A stretch of DNA of 32,862 bases from the NCBI GenBank assembly GCA_041748075.1, contig JBGTDX010000164.1:1-32862 (forward strand), written 5' to 3'. The position numbers and the translations under genes are program-made. Positions 8,414 to 17,120 of this stretch are shown in pieces. Origin of the DNA: JBGSYJ01 sp041748075. Its GTDB lineage: Bacteria > Acidobacteriota > Thermoanaerobaculia > Gp7-AA8. Below the pieces are notes generated by a model. The model saw only the letters and a list, made by a program, of their open reading frames with translations, ran no database searches and was not told the origin of the DNA. Within the stretch, counting starts at the first letter, position 1, and each line of letters begins with the position of its first letter.

Positions 8414-9312
8414 GCCGCCTCCCGCATGACATGAAGAAACGCATCCTCGAGTGACGGCTCCGCCGAGACGGCATCGTCGCTCGGACGCGTTCCCCCCACG
8501 ATACGGATCTGCACTCCCTCGGCGCGCCGGATCACTGTCGAGATTTGCCACTGCGCGCGGAGTCTCTCGTACTGCTCCGAGGGGACAGTCATCGACCAGA
8601 CGGCACCCTTCGCCCTCTGCATGAGATTCTCCGGGGTGTCGCAGGCGAGAATCCGTCCCTCATACATAACAGCAATACGCGTGGCGATCGATTCGATGTC
8701 GCTCGTGATGTGCGTCGAGAAGATGACCAGCTTCCCGAAACCGATCTCGGACATGATGTTTCGGAAGCGGACGCGTTCCTCGGGATCGAGCCCCGCGGTC
8801 GGCTCGTCCACGACGAGAACCTCAGGATCGTTGATGAGTGCCTGAGCGATTCCCAGTCGTTGACGCATGCCTCCCGAGAAACCTCCGACACGGCGCTTTG
8901 CGACGCCATGAAGGTTCACGCGTTCGAGCATTTCGTCGATCTTCGCCCGGTCCGTGATGCCTTTCATGGCCGCCAGGTAACGAAGGAACTCACGCGCCGT
9001 GAGGTTGTCGTAAACGCCGAAGTCCTGCGGGAGATAGCCAAGAGCGTGGCGAAGTCCGTCGGGCTTCCGTGCGATGTCGTCACCCTTGAAGAGGATTCTT
9101 CCCGACGTCGGCTTCGTGATCGTCGCGATCATCTGCATGAGGGAAGTCTTCCCTGCCCCATTGGGACCAACGAGACCGAGGACGCCCGGCTCGAGCTCGA
9201 GGTTGACGTCGCGTACGGCCGTGTGGCCGTTCCTGTAGCGCTTGTTGAGGCTTTCGAGTCGTAACATGCTGCGGTATACGCAGCCGCCTTCGCCGGGTTT
9301 CGGCTGTCTCAT
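8410..9312 (-). CDS. ABC transporter ATPase (ABC-2 exporter type)
   Basis: This 300-residue nucleotide-binding subunit has Walker A 'GPNGAGKTS' (about 49-57), a Q-loop in 'YLPQDFGVYDNL' (Gln96), the signature 'GFSGGMRQR' (144-152), Walker B 'VLVVDEPTAGLD' (165-176) and an H-loop 'FSTHITSD'. The short tail after about residue 225 is typical of CcmA/NatA-like exporters. ATG 9312 is favoured by an AAGGA seven bases upstream. An internal ATG at 9267 would align better with most relatives, which begin near 'MLRLESLNKRY', but has no clear ribosome site. It overlaps the permease gene by 4 bases, so the two are translationally coupled. Confidence 0.93.
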   Translation of the reverse strand: MRQPKPGEGGCVYRSMLRLESLNKRYRNGHTAVRDVNLELEPGVLGLVGPNGAGKTSLMQMIATITKPTSGRILFKGDDIARKPDGLRHALGYLPQDFGVYDNLTAREFLRYLAAMKGITDRAKIDEMLERVNLHGVAKRRVGGFSGGMRQRLGIAQALINDPEVLVVDEPTAGLDPEERVRFRNIMSEIGFGKLVIFSTHITSDIESIATRIAVMYEGRILACDTPENLMQRAKGAVWSMTVPSEQYERLRAQWQISTVIRRAEGVQIRIVGGTRPSDDAVSAEPSLEDAFLHVMREAA

Positions 9313-9319
9313 TCCTTTA

Positions 9320-9343
9320 TCCTTCCTCCGCAGCGAGGAAGGA
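9320..9343 (-). promoter_or_regulatory. Hairpin that buries the Shine-Dalgarno of the ABC exporter operon
   Basis: On the minus strand, TCCTTCCTC (9343-9335), a GCTGCG loop and GAGGAAGGA (9328-9320) form a perfect 9-bp stem. The 3' arm contains AAGGA, the best ribosome-binding match, seven bases before the ATG at 9312. Paired RNA would hide it, and opening the stem would expose it. It also sits just after the VWFA-related gene (end 9369), so part of its job may be transcript end formation, although there is no U tract. Confidence 0.5.
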
Positions 9344-9368
9344 AGCGCAGCCTTCGATTGCCGCAGCG

Positions 9369-11042
9369 CTAATTCACCGCCCGCAGATCGCCGCCCTGAA
9401 GCCTCAGGATCTTGGTGGCGACATCTCCGGAAAGATCGTCACGCACCGCAATCGAAAGCGTTCGACTGTCGGGACGTACCTTGACCTGGAATGCGTACAC
9501 GATGGTCGCCGGCATATCGGCTTTGGCCACGAATTCCTGTGTGAGCTCTGCAACGGGACTCGCGTCGCCGAGGTTCCTGCCGGCCGCGGCAAACACGGAA
9601 AATGAGCCCTTCTTCTTTTCGTCCCTGCCAGCAAGCACGACGAGATCGCTGGCCCTGATCGAGAGCTCCAGATGGATCACCGAATACCTGCCATCGCGAG
9701 TGACCCGATTGACACTGGCGACGAACTGCGGCGTCTGAAAGTCCATGTCCACTGGAAGGTAGAGGTTCGACACGATCTCATCGCGAAGCCGCGTTTCATC
9801 GGACATACGCATGACCGAGCTCCGAGTGCGGACGCGGTATGAACGATTCTTCGTTCTGACATTGATGCTCCGCAGCTTGTCTTCATTGCCCGGCGAGAAG
9901 CGGTATCCGATCGAATAGTAGTTCTCGAGCTCGATCGCTACCCGCTCGAGCACGCGCGTGCTCATCCCCGCGCCGATTGCAGACAGTCCCCCGGTCCGGT
10001 TCGCGAGAAGAAGAAGCCCGTCGGACTGCGCCCACGTCATTTGCGCTTCGATCGACTCCTGAGAGGGCGCCGTCATCCCCGGCATCCCGCTGCCGAAACG
10101 AGCGGTGTCGGGACCATACCCCACCCGCCGGACGCGCTGTCCCGGCGGATGAAGTGCATGAATCGTGATGCCGTACGCATTCGCCGTCGCGGCAAGATGC
10201 TCAACCTCCCTCCGCGTAGAACAAGTCCGGCCCGGCTGCAGCGCGAGATCGTCGCTCGCGAAAACCATCACGTGCTGTCTGTCGACGCGGGCAATCGTCT
10301 TCGCGAGTGACTCGAGCTCGTTGACCTTGCGTCTGATAAGGGCGCACCTGTCCTCTACGCTGATGAACTCCTGAAAATCGGCTTCGGCGGATGGGTCGAG
10401 CGCGGCATTCAGCTCCAGCCCGCCCCTACCGAGCGATGCAGCGAAATCAGCATCCGACTGGGCCGCCTGAACCTGCGCTTCGGAGGCGAGACGCAATATC
10501 TCCGCTTCATTCCAGACGTGCGGGCGGCTGAGAATTTGCATCACCGCGTTCATCTGCTCTCGGTTCTGCGTGGGCGGCAGGATCACTCGAAGCCGCCGGG
10601 TCCAGGTCAGCAGCGTCACCAGGTCCCCTTCGTGGAACGACGTGTCGAGAAAGGACGAGAGTGAGTCGAAGAACCGTTGTCTGTCGAACGGATCGATGTC
10701 GCCGATGTCGATGAACACCGCGAACAGCCGCGGACGGCGCGGTACAGGGGGAGAGGATTCGGGATCGTTACTCCCTGCCGGGGATGACCCGACCGCGGAT
10801 GAGGACGAGGACGAGTCATACGCGGAGAAATTCGTGATCGTCTGACTCTTACCGTTCTCAAGGACCTCGAAGTCATCGCGTGTGAGACCGCGCACCGGAT
10901 TTCCCTCGCGGTCGGTCACCACCACGTCGACGTTCGCGATGGAGACGTCCACCCGCTCGATGTACTGGGCGCCCGCAGAAAAACTCGAAGTGAGGACCAA
11001 GGCCGAGACGAGGAACAGTAACCGGCGCCGGAGTCGACTCAT
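9369..11042 (-). CDS. Secreted VWFA-related domain protein (acidobacterial type)
   Basis: This 557-residue protein starts at 11042 with a signal peptide (MSRLRRRLLFLVSALVLTSS, cut after about AGA). ATG 11042 is preceded by GAAGAGA. The longer frame to 11153 has no signal peptide at its head. Residues about 25-70 ('VDVSIANVDVVVTDREGNPV', 'GLTRDDFEVLENG') are the opening of the VWFA-related domain that occurs in many copies in Acidobacteriota genomes. A von Willebrand A-like fold follows, starting 'RLFAVFIDIGDIDPFDRQRF'. The usual DxSxS metal site reads 'DIGDID', so metal binding may be altered. The C-terminal third ('YYSIGYRFSPGNEDKLRSIN' onward) resembles the remaining part of that family. 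The function of the family is unknown. Confidence 0.88.
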   Translation of the reverse strand: MSRLRRRLLFLVSALVLTSSFSAGAQYIERVDVSIANVDVVVTDREGNPVRGLTRDDFEVLENGKSQTITNFSAYDSSSSSSAVGSSPAGSNDPESSPPVPRRPRLFAVFIDIGDIDPFDRQRFFDSLSSFLDTSFHEGDLVTLLTWTRRLRVILPPTQNREQMNAVMQILSRPHVWNEAEILRLASEAQVQAAQSDADFAASLGRGGLELNAALDPSAEADFQEFISVEDRCALIRRKVNELESLAKTIARVDRQHVMVFASDDLALQPGRTCSTRREVEHLAATANAYGITIHALHPPGQRVRRVGYGPDTARFGSGMPGMTAPSQESIEAQMTWAQSDGLLLLANRTGGLSAIGAGMSTRVLERVAIELENYYSIGYRFSPGNEDKLRSINVRTKNRSYRVRTRSSVMRMSDETRLRDEIVSNLYLPVDMDFQTPQFVASVNRVTRDGRYSVIHLELSIRASDLVVLAGRDEKKKGSFSVFAAAGRNLGDASPVAELTQEFVAKADMPATIVYAFQVKVRPDSRTLSIAVRDDLSGDVATKILRLQGGDLRAVN

Positions 11043-11220
11043 GACTGTCTCTTCTTCAGGACGGCTTTCATGGAAAGAGGACACCCCGGAGATTGCGCAA
11101 GCCGGGATGTTAACGGCCACAAGCGGCTGATGATTGTTCAACTTGGCCTCCACGATCGCTTCGGATGTGGAGATTGGGAACGCAAGTGGTGGACCAGCGT
11201 GCGCGCAAGCCCTGCTCCGC

Positions 11221-12792
11221 CTACTCTTCCTTCGAGGGGTATCCGGTCAGGTGACCGTCGCGGCAGCCGGCGGCGATCGGGGCAGGTCCCGGCGGGTCGC
11301 TGTCGCCGAGCTCTTCACGCAGGTTCGCCATTCGAATGCGCAACGTCTCCATCGTTTTTCGATGCGCCGGATTCCCTGCAAGGTTGTTTCTCTCGTAGGG
11401 ATCAGACGCGAGATCGTAGAGCTCCCACTCCTCAGGCTGCTCGAAGAAGTGGATCAGCTTCCATCGCTCCGTCCTTATCCCGCGATGCTTCTTCGCGCAG
11501 TGGCCGGCGGGATATTCGAAGTACTCGTAGAGGAACGCATCGCGCCAGGGGACTTTGGCGCCGAAGAGCAGCGGCACCATGCTTCGGCCGTGAAGGCCGA
11601 GTGGAACCGGGACGCCTGCGAGTTGGAGCAACGTTGGCGCGATGTCGACATTGAGTACCATGTCATCGCGATTCACCACGCCCGCCTTCACACGATCCGG
11701 ATAACGGATCAGGAGCGGAACACGGATCGACGGCTCGTACATCAGGCGCTTGTCGTACAGCCCGTGCTCACCGAGGAAGAATCCGTTGTCCGATGTGTAG
11801 ACGACGATCGTGTTCTCCGCGAGCCCCTGTTTGTCGAGCACGTCGAGCACTCGACCAACGTTCTCGTCGACGCTCATGAGCACGCGGTAGTAGTTCTTCA
11901 CCATCAGTTCGTAATTGAGACGCTTGCGCTCCTCTCGCGAAAGATCCGGAGGCAGCTGATCGCGATAATCGGGCAGTTCGGCAAGCGCCATGTCCGCCGC
12001 GCGCACTGCCTCCGGCTTTCCTTCAAGCCTGTCCTCGTAAGTCCTCGGCAGAGGAATCTCCACGTCCGCCAGCGCATTCTCGAACCGCTTCGCAGGAAAC
12101 CACGACCGGTGCGGCGACTTGAACTGATAGAGCAGGCAGAAGGGCCGGCCCTTCGGACGATGATTGAGAAACTCGATCGCCTGATCGCCGACGACGTCAT
12201 CGGCGTGACCTCGCATGCGCAGGTGCGTGCCGTTCGAGATCATATCTGGGTCGTGATACTCCCCCTGCCACGGAAAGATCACCCATTCGTCGAATCCTGT
12301 GGGCATCGACTTGAGGTGCCACTTGCCGACCAGGCCCGTGTAATAGCCTGCTTCCCGAAGGTGCTGTACGAACGTCCGCTGGTCCTTCCGGATCCCCGGG
12401 CCGTTGTAGAATTGCGGCCCGTCGCCATTCGTCACGACTGCATGTGCATGTGAGTAGAGCCCCGTGAGAATGGAAACGCGGCTCGGCGCGCAGAGCGAGT
12501 TCGTCACGAACGCCTCGGTGAAGCGCATGCCACCCGCGGCGATCCGATCCATCTGCGGCGTCTTCAGAACGGTGTTGCCATAGACCCCCATCGAGTCCTG
12601 ACGCTGATCGTCCGTCATGATGAACACGATGTTCGGGTTCGACACGTCGCGTGCGAAGGCCGAGCCTCCGAGGAACGGGATCGTGAGTGCCGCTCCACCC
12701 ATCAGCCGGAGCACGTCACGGCGGTTCATGCCGTTCGGCGCTCGAGGATCTGAGATGTCGAAAGCTGGAGATTCCGTCGTCCATGGCTTCAT
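11221..12792 (-). CDS. Tat-exported type I sulfatase
   Basis: This 523-residue member of the alkaline phosphatase/sulfatase superfamily carries the formylglycine motif 'SLCAPSRVSILTG' (Cys101 of C-x-P-S-R). The N-terminal metal ligands are in 'FIMTDDQRQDS' (Asp61, Asp62), followed by 'GLVGKWHL' and the C-terminal metal site 'VVYTSDNGFFLGEHGLYDKR'. A twin-arginine signal ('NRRDVLRLMGGAALTIPFLG') runs from about residue 23 to 47. An alternative ATG at 12729 would place it at the very N terminus. It resembles arylsulfatase/heparan-sulfamidase-like enzymes that release sulfate from sugars, but the substrate is not readable. The cysteine must be matured by a formylglycine-generating enzyme, which is not encoded in the window. 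Confidence 0.92.
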   Translation of the reverse strand: MKPWTTESPAFDISDPRAPNGMNRRDVLRLMGGAALTIPFLGGSAFARDVSNPNIVFIMTDDQRQDSMGVYGNTVLKTPQMDRIAAGGMRFTEAFVTNSLCAPSRVSILTGLYSHAHAVVTNGDGPQFYNGPGIRKDQRTFVQHLREAGYYTGLVGKWHLKSMPTGFDEWVIFPWQGEYHDPDMISNGTHLRMRGHADDVVGDQAIEFLNHRPKGRPFCLLYQFKSPHRSWFPAKRFENALADVEIPLPRTYEDRLEGKPEAVRAADMALAELPDYRDQLPPDLSREERKRLNYELMVKNYYRVLMSVDENVGRVLDVLDKQGLAENTIVVYTSDNGFFLGEHGLYDKRLMYEPSIRVPLLIRYPDRVKAGVVNRDDMVLNVDIAPTLLQLAGVPVPLGLHGRSMVPLLFGAKVPWRDAFLYEYFEYPAGHCAKKHRGIRTERWKLIHFFEQPEEWELYDLASDPYERNNLAGNPAHRKTMETLRIRMANLREELGDSDPPGPAPIAAGCRDGHLTGYPSKEE

Positions 12793-12841
12793 CGTCTGGT
12801 CCGTCTGATCGTAAACTCGCTTCAGTAGCAGGATGCCGGAT

Positions 12842-13294
12842 TCAGTTCAACAGTCCGCGACTTTTCATCCGTTCGAGGGCCCGTTCCGCTAGTTGCAGTC
12901 CCCACTGCCTTCCTACCTCCATGCTGTCGGCGAGGATGGCCGGCTGGATGCTGACGAATCTCCGTCCGGATGATGAGGAGAAGAACTGAATCAGCTCTTC
13001 GATATCCTCTCTCGAAAAGTGCTTCTGATAGACGGGCACGAGGAGAGTGACGATCTCACCAGGCTTCATTTCGGCCCGGAACTCTTTCCAGAACTCAGAG
13101 GGAACCGTCGGGAAGCCGTCTTCGAAATCTGTCATCATCGCGTCCATCATCTGGAGACCGATCTGCTCGGCGCCGGTCAGTTCCAGAAGCAGGCGAACCC
13201 GCTCGTCCGCGGGGATCTCCGGTTCGACTCCCGACGCAGGAACAGCGTTCAGCAGCACGAGCGCTCCGAGAAGGCATCCGAGAAGACGTTTCAT
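12842..13294 (-). CDS. DUF2059 family exported protein
   Basis: This is a 150-residue protein with a signal peptide (MKRLLGCLLGALVLLNAVPA) and an all-helical body. 'YQKHFSREDIEELIQFFSSS', followed by 'SGRRFVSIQPAI', is the core of DUF2059, where an 'F..E(E/D)I..L..FY.S..G....' pattern is typical. The ATG is preceded by GGGAGA. It lies 49 bases upstream of the sulfatase and may be co-transcribed with it. The function of the family is unknown, and a periplasmic location is expected. Confidence 0.88.
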   Translation of the reverse strand: MKRLLGCLLGALVLLNAVPASGVEPEIPADERVRLLLELTGAEQIGLQMMDAMMTDFEDGFPTVPSEFWKEFRAEMKPGEIVTLLVPVYQKHFSREDIEELIQFFSSSSGRRFVSIQPAILADSMEVGRQWGLQLAERALERMKSRGLLN

Positions 13295-13393
13295 TTTCGT
13301 TCTCCCTGTTTGAGATCGACAAAACTTCGCTTCGATCCCACATACTGTTTCCTTGATTCTACCTCGTGCGGAGGACCTGATCTCCCAGGACGG

Positions 13394-14692
13394 TCATGCA
13401 GCAGCGAGCGACGCCTTTGCAGCCTGAACCCGATCGATGACCTCTTGCCGTGCGTACGCCGGCACCATCGTACGCTGTGCGGTCTCTTCGATCATGTCGA
13501 CATGCCGGGCGAGGACACGCCTGCGCCGGGCGATCGTGGTGTAGGTCGAGATCACCTCGATCGACCGCAGCATCCTGATCAGAACCGCCGCATTGCCCTC
13601 GGCAGATTCTCGGATCTGATTGAACGCTATGTCGACGAAGTCCTCGAATGTCGTGGCCTTGAGGATCAGGCGGGAGCCGGCGCCAGTTCCGGCATCCTCG
13701 CGGCTCCTTCGTCGCGGAGCCAGTTCCGCGAGGATGGCACCAAGGTAATCGACGCAGTTCACTGCCGTTGTGCTGTCGTTGAGACTCGGCGAGAGCGCCT
13801 TCATCGCGATGTCGACGAGCTGCCTCACACCGAAGGCCGCATCCTGGTCTACTGTACGAAAGTTTCCGATCCCGAAAGCGCTTCTGACATCCTTGCAGAT
13901 CGTCTCGTTCGGCGGCCCCGCCGCCTGAACCGACAACACGGGAGAGTCCTTGACGACAAAGTCTCCAGAAGAGCGCTCCACTCGGAAAACCGCATCCTGT
14001 TCTTTCGCCAGTTTAGTGAGAGCCTCTTCGTCGATGAGCTGAATGTACCCGGTGCTCGAAGCAGCGACCGGATACCACGGTCCACCGCCAAGCTGCGGTT
14101 TCTCGTCGTCTTCCTCGTTCATCCGTTCCGGAAACAATTTCCGGATGGTCTCGATCGTTTCCTCCGCAGCATCGGAGATCACCGTGGAGGCCTGAATGGA
14201 CGACGCCATATGATGAATGAACAGAATCAGCACCCACACGCTGGCAAGCGCGAGGATGATTCCGAAAAGGATCGACAAATCCGGTACGAATTCCTCATCT
14301 CCACCCTGGATTGTCCGGAGAACGATCAGACAGTAGACAAACACGCTCGAGAACGCGCCCATGACGAACTGTGTGGTTCGATTACGCATGAAGTTGCGAA
14401 CGATTCGTGGCGTGAACTGCGTCGAGGCAAGCGAGAGAGCAACGATCGTGATGGAGAACGTCACGCCCATGATCGTCATCATCGATGTCGCAATCGCACC
14501 CAGGAGGGCCCGGGATCCTTCGGCTCCGGCTCCGAATACCCGCGGCAGGCGGGAAGCGAGGTCCCCGTCGAACCGTTTGTCCAGTTCGCTCATCGAGAGC
14601 GCTAGAATGATCCCACCGACTACGATCAGAGAGGGAACAAACCAGAGGCTCGAGCGGAGCGACAACCACAATTTTTGTAAAGTACGCTTCAT
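13394..14692 (-). CDS. DUF2254 family predicted membrane protein
   Basis: The product has 432 residues from ATG 14692, which has GGAGG nine bases upstream. The frame extends to 15004, but that extension overlaps the phosphatase gene in another frame and looks non-coding. Four membrane segments crowd the first 170 residues ('LWFVPSLIVVGGIILALSM', 'SMMTIMGVTFSITIVALSLA', 'FVMGAFSSVFVYCLIVL', 'ILFGIILALASVWVLILFIH'). 'STQFTPRIVRNFMRNRTTQF' and 'VRQLVDIAMKALSPSLNDST' are characteristic DUF2254 blocks. The remainder is a large soluble domain. The function of the family is unknown. It follows the Cys-based phosphatase by 92 bases and may share its transcript. Confidence 0.9.
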   Translation of the reverse strand: MKRTLQKLWLSLRSSLWFVPSLIVVGGIILALSMSELDKRFDGDLASRLPRVFGAGAEGSRALLGAIATSMMTIMGVTFSITIVALSLASTQFTPRIVRNFMRNRTTQFVMGAFSSVFVYCLIVLRTIQGGDEEFVPDLSILFGIILALASVWVLILFIHHMASSIQASTVISDAAEETIETIRKLFPERMNEEDDEKPQLGGGPWYPVAASSTGYIQLIDEEALTKLAKEQDAVFRVERSSGDFVVKDSPVLSVQAAGPPNETICKDVRSAFGIGNFRTVDQDAAFGVRQLVDIAMKALSPSLNDSTTAVNCVDYLGAILAELAPRRRSREDAGTGAGSRLILKATTFEDFVDIAFNQIRESAEGNAAVLIRMLRSIEVISTYTTIARRRRVLARHVDMIEETAQRTMVPAYARQEVIDRVQAAKASLAAA

Positions 14693-14784
14693 GAGGGTGG
14701 ACCTCCCGCGGACTCGAGTTTCATGGAAGGTGCCATCTGCGGAATCCGAGCCGGGCGGTCTCGAGAAAGTAACGAAGCCATCAC

Positions 14785-15270
14785 TCAGGCCAGGCCGTCG
14801 GTATCCCGAACCTTCAACGCCTCGATCAGCTTTCCTCTTCTTCCCAACCGGCGGTCTGCGATGGCGACCATGCGCCGGTTCGGCGACGCAATGGGCCTCT
14901 GTGCGAACACACGTTCGAGCGCTTCTTCTTCGCGACCCTCTCCGTATGCGACCGCGTAAATGATGTAGGCGGCGGCTGTCGAACGGCTGATGCCTGCGGC
15001 GCAATGAGCCAGAACCCGACCCGGACGGGTGGCGATGAGTCTCGCGAACTCGATCAGCCGGTCGATATCGTCTTCGTTCGGACCCACGTGATCGTGAGAA
15101 TCGTAGAAGGCCAGGCGAATCTTTTCGCGAACATTGCGGTAGCCGGAGGGCGGACGATCTTCCGGATCACCGATGGAGACGACGAAACCAAGCCCTCCAC
15201 GCGAGGCGGGAGACCCGAGAATTTCGCCCGCCTCGTCGAGGCTGGCCACGATGATTTCCAGTTCATTCAT
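14785..15270 (-). CDS. Small Cys-based protein tyrosine/dual-specificity phosphatase
   Basis: The product has 161 residues from ATG 15270, with AAGG about ten bases upstream. The P-loop 'VLAHCAAGISRSTAAAYIIY' (Cys90, Arg96) is the HCxxGxxRS signature, and Asp residues in 'FYDSHDHVGPNEDD' can supply the general acid. The length fits the compact bacterial PTP/DSP-like group often annotated as predicted tyrosine phosphatase. It is likely cytoplasmic, as it has no signal peptide. Its substrate (phosphoprotein, phosphoinositide or nucleotide) is unknown. The downstream neighbour is the DUF2254 membrane protein. Confidence 0.88.
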   Translation of the reverse strand: MNELEIIVASLDEAGEILGSPASRGGLGFVVSIGDPEDRPPSGYRNVREKIRLAFYDSHDHVGPNEDDIDRLIEFARLIATRPGRVLAHCAAGISRSTAAAYIIYAVAYGEGREEEALERVFAQRPIASPNRRMVAIADRRLGRRGKLIEALKVRDTDGLA

Positions 15271-15465
15271 CCGAAAGGCCTTCCCGCGAGTCGCAGGATG
15301 ACTGCGGAGTATAGCGCGGCGAGCGTGCCTGCACGCATGCACCACATCCGTGAGCAAGTGACGGGCTCCCTCGCGGCTCGAGATACGCCACTCGGTCAGA
15401 TCTGCTACAAACCTTTCCGCGTCGAAGAGAAAAAGAAGCAGAAGAGCTGAGGATACCCGCGCGAA

Positions 15466-16866
15466 TCATCTTGCGCGCAACTCCATCTGCATCCCATAGC
15501 GGGGACGCAGCGTGATCGAGGGATGAGGCTCGATCCGCTGTCCCCGCGCTACGGACAGGCTGAACTTTCTCGCGATCGTAGCGAGCAGCAGCGTCGCTTC
15601 CATCATCGCGAACGAATTGCCGATACAGACCCTGGGGCCACCTCCGAACGGCAGGTATGCAAATCTGGGAAGCGCCTTCGCGAAATCGTTCTCCCACCGC
15701 TCCGGCCGGAACTCCTCAGAACGTTCGAAGAATCTCGCATCCCGGTGGATCACCCAGGGGCTCATGAAGATCGTCGTCCCTTTCTCGATGTCGAATCCTC
15801 CAATCTCGCAATCAGAAAGCGCTTCACGGCCGATCACGTAGGCCGGCGGATACAGACGGAGAGATTCTTCGACGACGTGCGAGGCCCAGTGGAGATTCGG
15901 GAGATCGGCGATCGAAGGGAGCCTGTCGCCGAGAACGGTCTCCAACTCGTCCGCCAGACGCGCTTCGGCCTCTGGATTCTGCGAAAGTAGATAGAGCGTC
16001 CAGCACAGCACCAGGGCGGTCGTCTCATGTCCCGCGATGAAAATCGTCACGGCCTCGTCGCGCAACTGCCGATCGTCCATCGCGGAGCCATCCTCGTCGC
16101 GCGCCGCCATCAGCATCGAGAGAAGATCGTCGCCCGGTTCGGCACGGCGCTGCTCGATGAATCGGTACACCAGCGCATCCAGCTTGCGCACGGCACGTCG
16201 ATAGCGGATGTTGCCCGGAAGAGGAAGGAACTCCGGAATCTTCACGGGTCTCCTGAAGCGGGTATCGACGACTTTCAGTGCGTCGTCGAACGCCGCACCC
16301 ACCTCGCGAGCGGTCTCCCCTTCGATCTCGACTCCGAAGAGCGTCCGGGACACGATCTGCATGGCCAACTCCATCATGTCGTGCTGAAGATCCCGCGTCT
16401 GTCCCGGCGACCAGCTCTCGAGCATGCGCTCGGTGTAATTCACCATCGTTGCGCCGTAGCCAACGATCCGGTCGCGATGAAATGCAGGTTGCGAGAGACG
16501 CCGCTGGCGCAGCCAGGACGATCCCTCGTTCGTCAACAGCCCTCGTCCGAATATCCCCGTCACGTGCTGCCAGAAGAACGTGTGCTTGATGAAGTTCCGA
16601 TTGTTCGACAGCAGGACGTAATCGAAATGTTCCGGATGGTTGAGCAGGCAGCCGGGGGCGCGTCCGAGTCTGAGGGAAACCACGTCTCCATAATCCCGCG
16701 CGGAGGTGGTGAAGAACCCGAGCACATCACGGCCGAAGTCGATCAGATTTCCGAAGAGGAAATTGCCAGGGGGACCGGGAGCCCTCATGAGGCCGGATTT
16801 TACCTGAGCCCGCTCCTGATCGGGATGAATCAGCGCGCGTTTGAAGGCCCTTTCCACCTTCCTCAT
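15466..16866 (-). CDS. Cytochrome P450
   Basis: This 466-residue P450 has all core motifs: the I-helix 'FIAGHETTALVLCW' (oxygen-binding AGHETT, about 278-283), the K-helix E-x-x-R in 'VEESLRLYPP' (Glu334, Arg337), the 'FRPERW' block (387-391) and the haem loop 'YLPFGGGPRVCIG' with Cys414. The 'PGPPG' proline-rich segment near residue 30 is the usual hinge. No membrane anchor is obvious, so it is probably a soluble class I enzyme needing ferredoxin and a reductase, neither of which is in the window. An internal ATG at 16788 just before 'RAPGPPG' is an alternative start, and neither start has a strong ribosome site. It is transcribed divergently from the efflux operon, so they may share control. 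The substrate is unknown. Confidence 0.95.
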   Translation of the reverse strand: MRKVERAFKRALIHPDQERAQVKSGLMRAPGPPGNFLFGNLIDFGRDVLGFFTTSARDYGDVVSLRLGRAPGCLLNHPEHFDYVLLSNNRNFIKHTFFWQHVTGIFGRGLLTNEGSSWLRQRRLSQPAFHRDRIVGYGATMVNYTERMLESWSPGQTRDLQHDMMELAMQIVSRTLFGVEIEGETAREVGAAFDDALKVVDTRFRRPVKIPEFLPLPGNIRYRRAVRKLDALVYRFIEQRRAEPGDDLLSMLMAARDEDGSAMDDRQLRDEAVTIFIAGHETTALVLCWTLYLLSQNPEAEARLADELETVLGDRLPSIADLPNLHWASHVVEESLRLYPPAYVIGREALSDCEIGGFDIEKGTTIFMSPWVIHRDARFFERSEEFRPERWENDFAKALPRFAYLPFGGGPRVCIGNSFAMMEATLLLATIARKFSLSVARGQRIEPHPSITLRPRYGMQMELRAR

Positions 16867-16913
16867 TGTTCAAGATGAGGCGGAGCTGATTCCCGCGTCC
16901 CGTTTCCCAATTC

Positions 16914-16931
16914 GCTGACTATCCAGTCAGC
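16914..16931. promoter_or_regulatory. Operator-like palindrome between P450 and efflux operon
   Basis: GCTGACT-ATCC-AGTCAGC is a perfect inverted repeat with 7-base arms and a 4-base spacer in the 254-base divergent intergenic region. TGAC...GTCA half sites are typical of TetR/AcrR-type or similar dimeric repressors of efflux genes. No such regulator gene is in the window, so the binding protein is unknown. Confidence 0.45.
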
Positions 16932-17015
16932 TCGGAGAAGCCTTCCTCCCACCCGGCTTCGTAGGCTAAAGTTTTCGTGGCAGCGAAGGATCCCGAGAGG
17001 CGGGGGCGTAGGGTT

Positions 17016-17026
17016 CCCTGTAACAT
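17016..17026 (+). promoter_or_regulatory. CCCTGTAACAT motif, possible ECF -35 region of the efflux operon
   Basis: This is an 11-base exact match to the sequence upstream of the ECF sigma gene (minus strand 731-721), with TGTAAC as the candidate -35 core. It lies about 95 bases before the adaptor start. A matching -10 at fixed spacing is not obvious, so the assignment is tentative. Confidence 0.3.
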
Positions 17027-17120
17027 TCAACCGGCCTCCACCGGCTCGATAACTTTGCCGGCCGTCCGACGTAATACCTCCTGAACTCTGACACACAAAC
17101 GTAACCAGGAGGCTTTTCCC

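Noticed and set aside
6995..8434. A 479-codon plus-strand open frame opposite the ABC permease
   Set aside because: It is rich in Arg, His, Asp and Glu, has no domain, and mirrors a clear multi-helix permease on the other strand. It is a GC-driven shadow.
11134..14605. Long plus-strand open frames (about 440 and 530 codons) opposite the sulfatase and DUF2254 genes
   Set aside because: Both oppose genes with recognised motifs and have shadow-type composition without signal peptide, motif or ribosome site.
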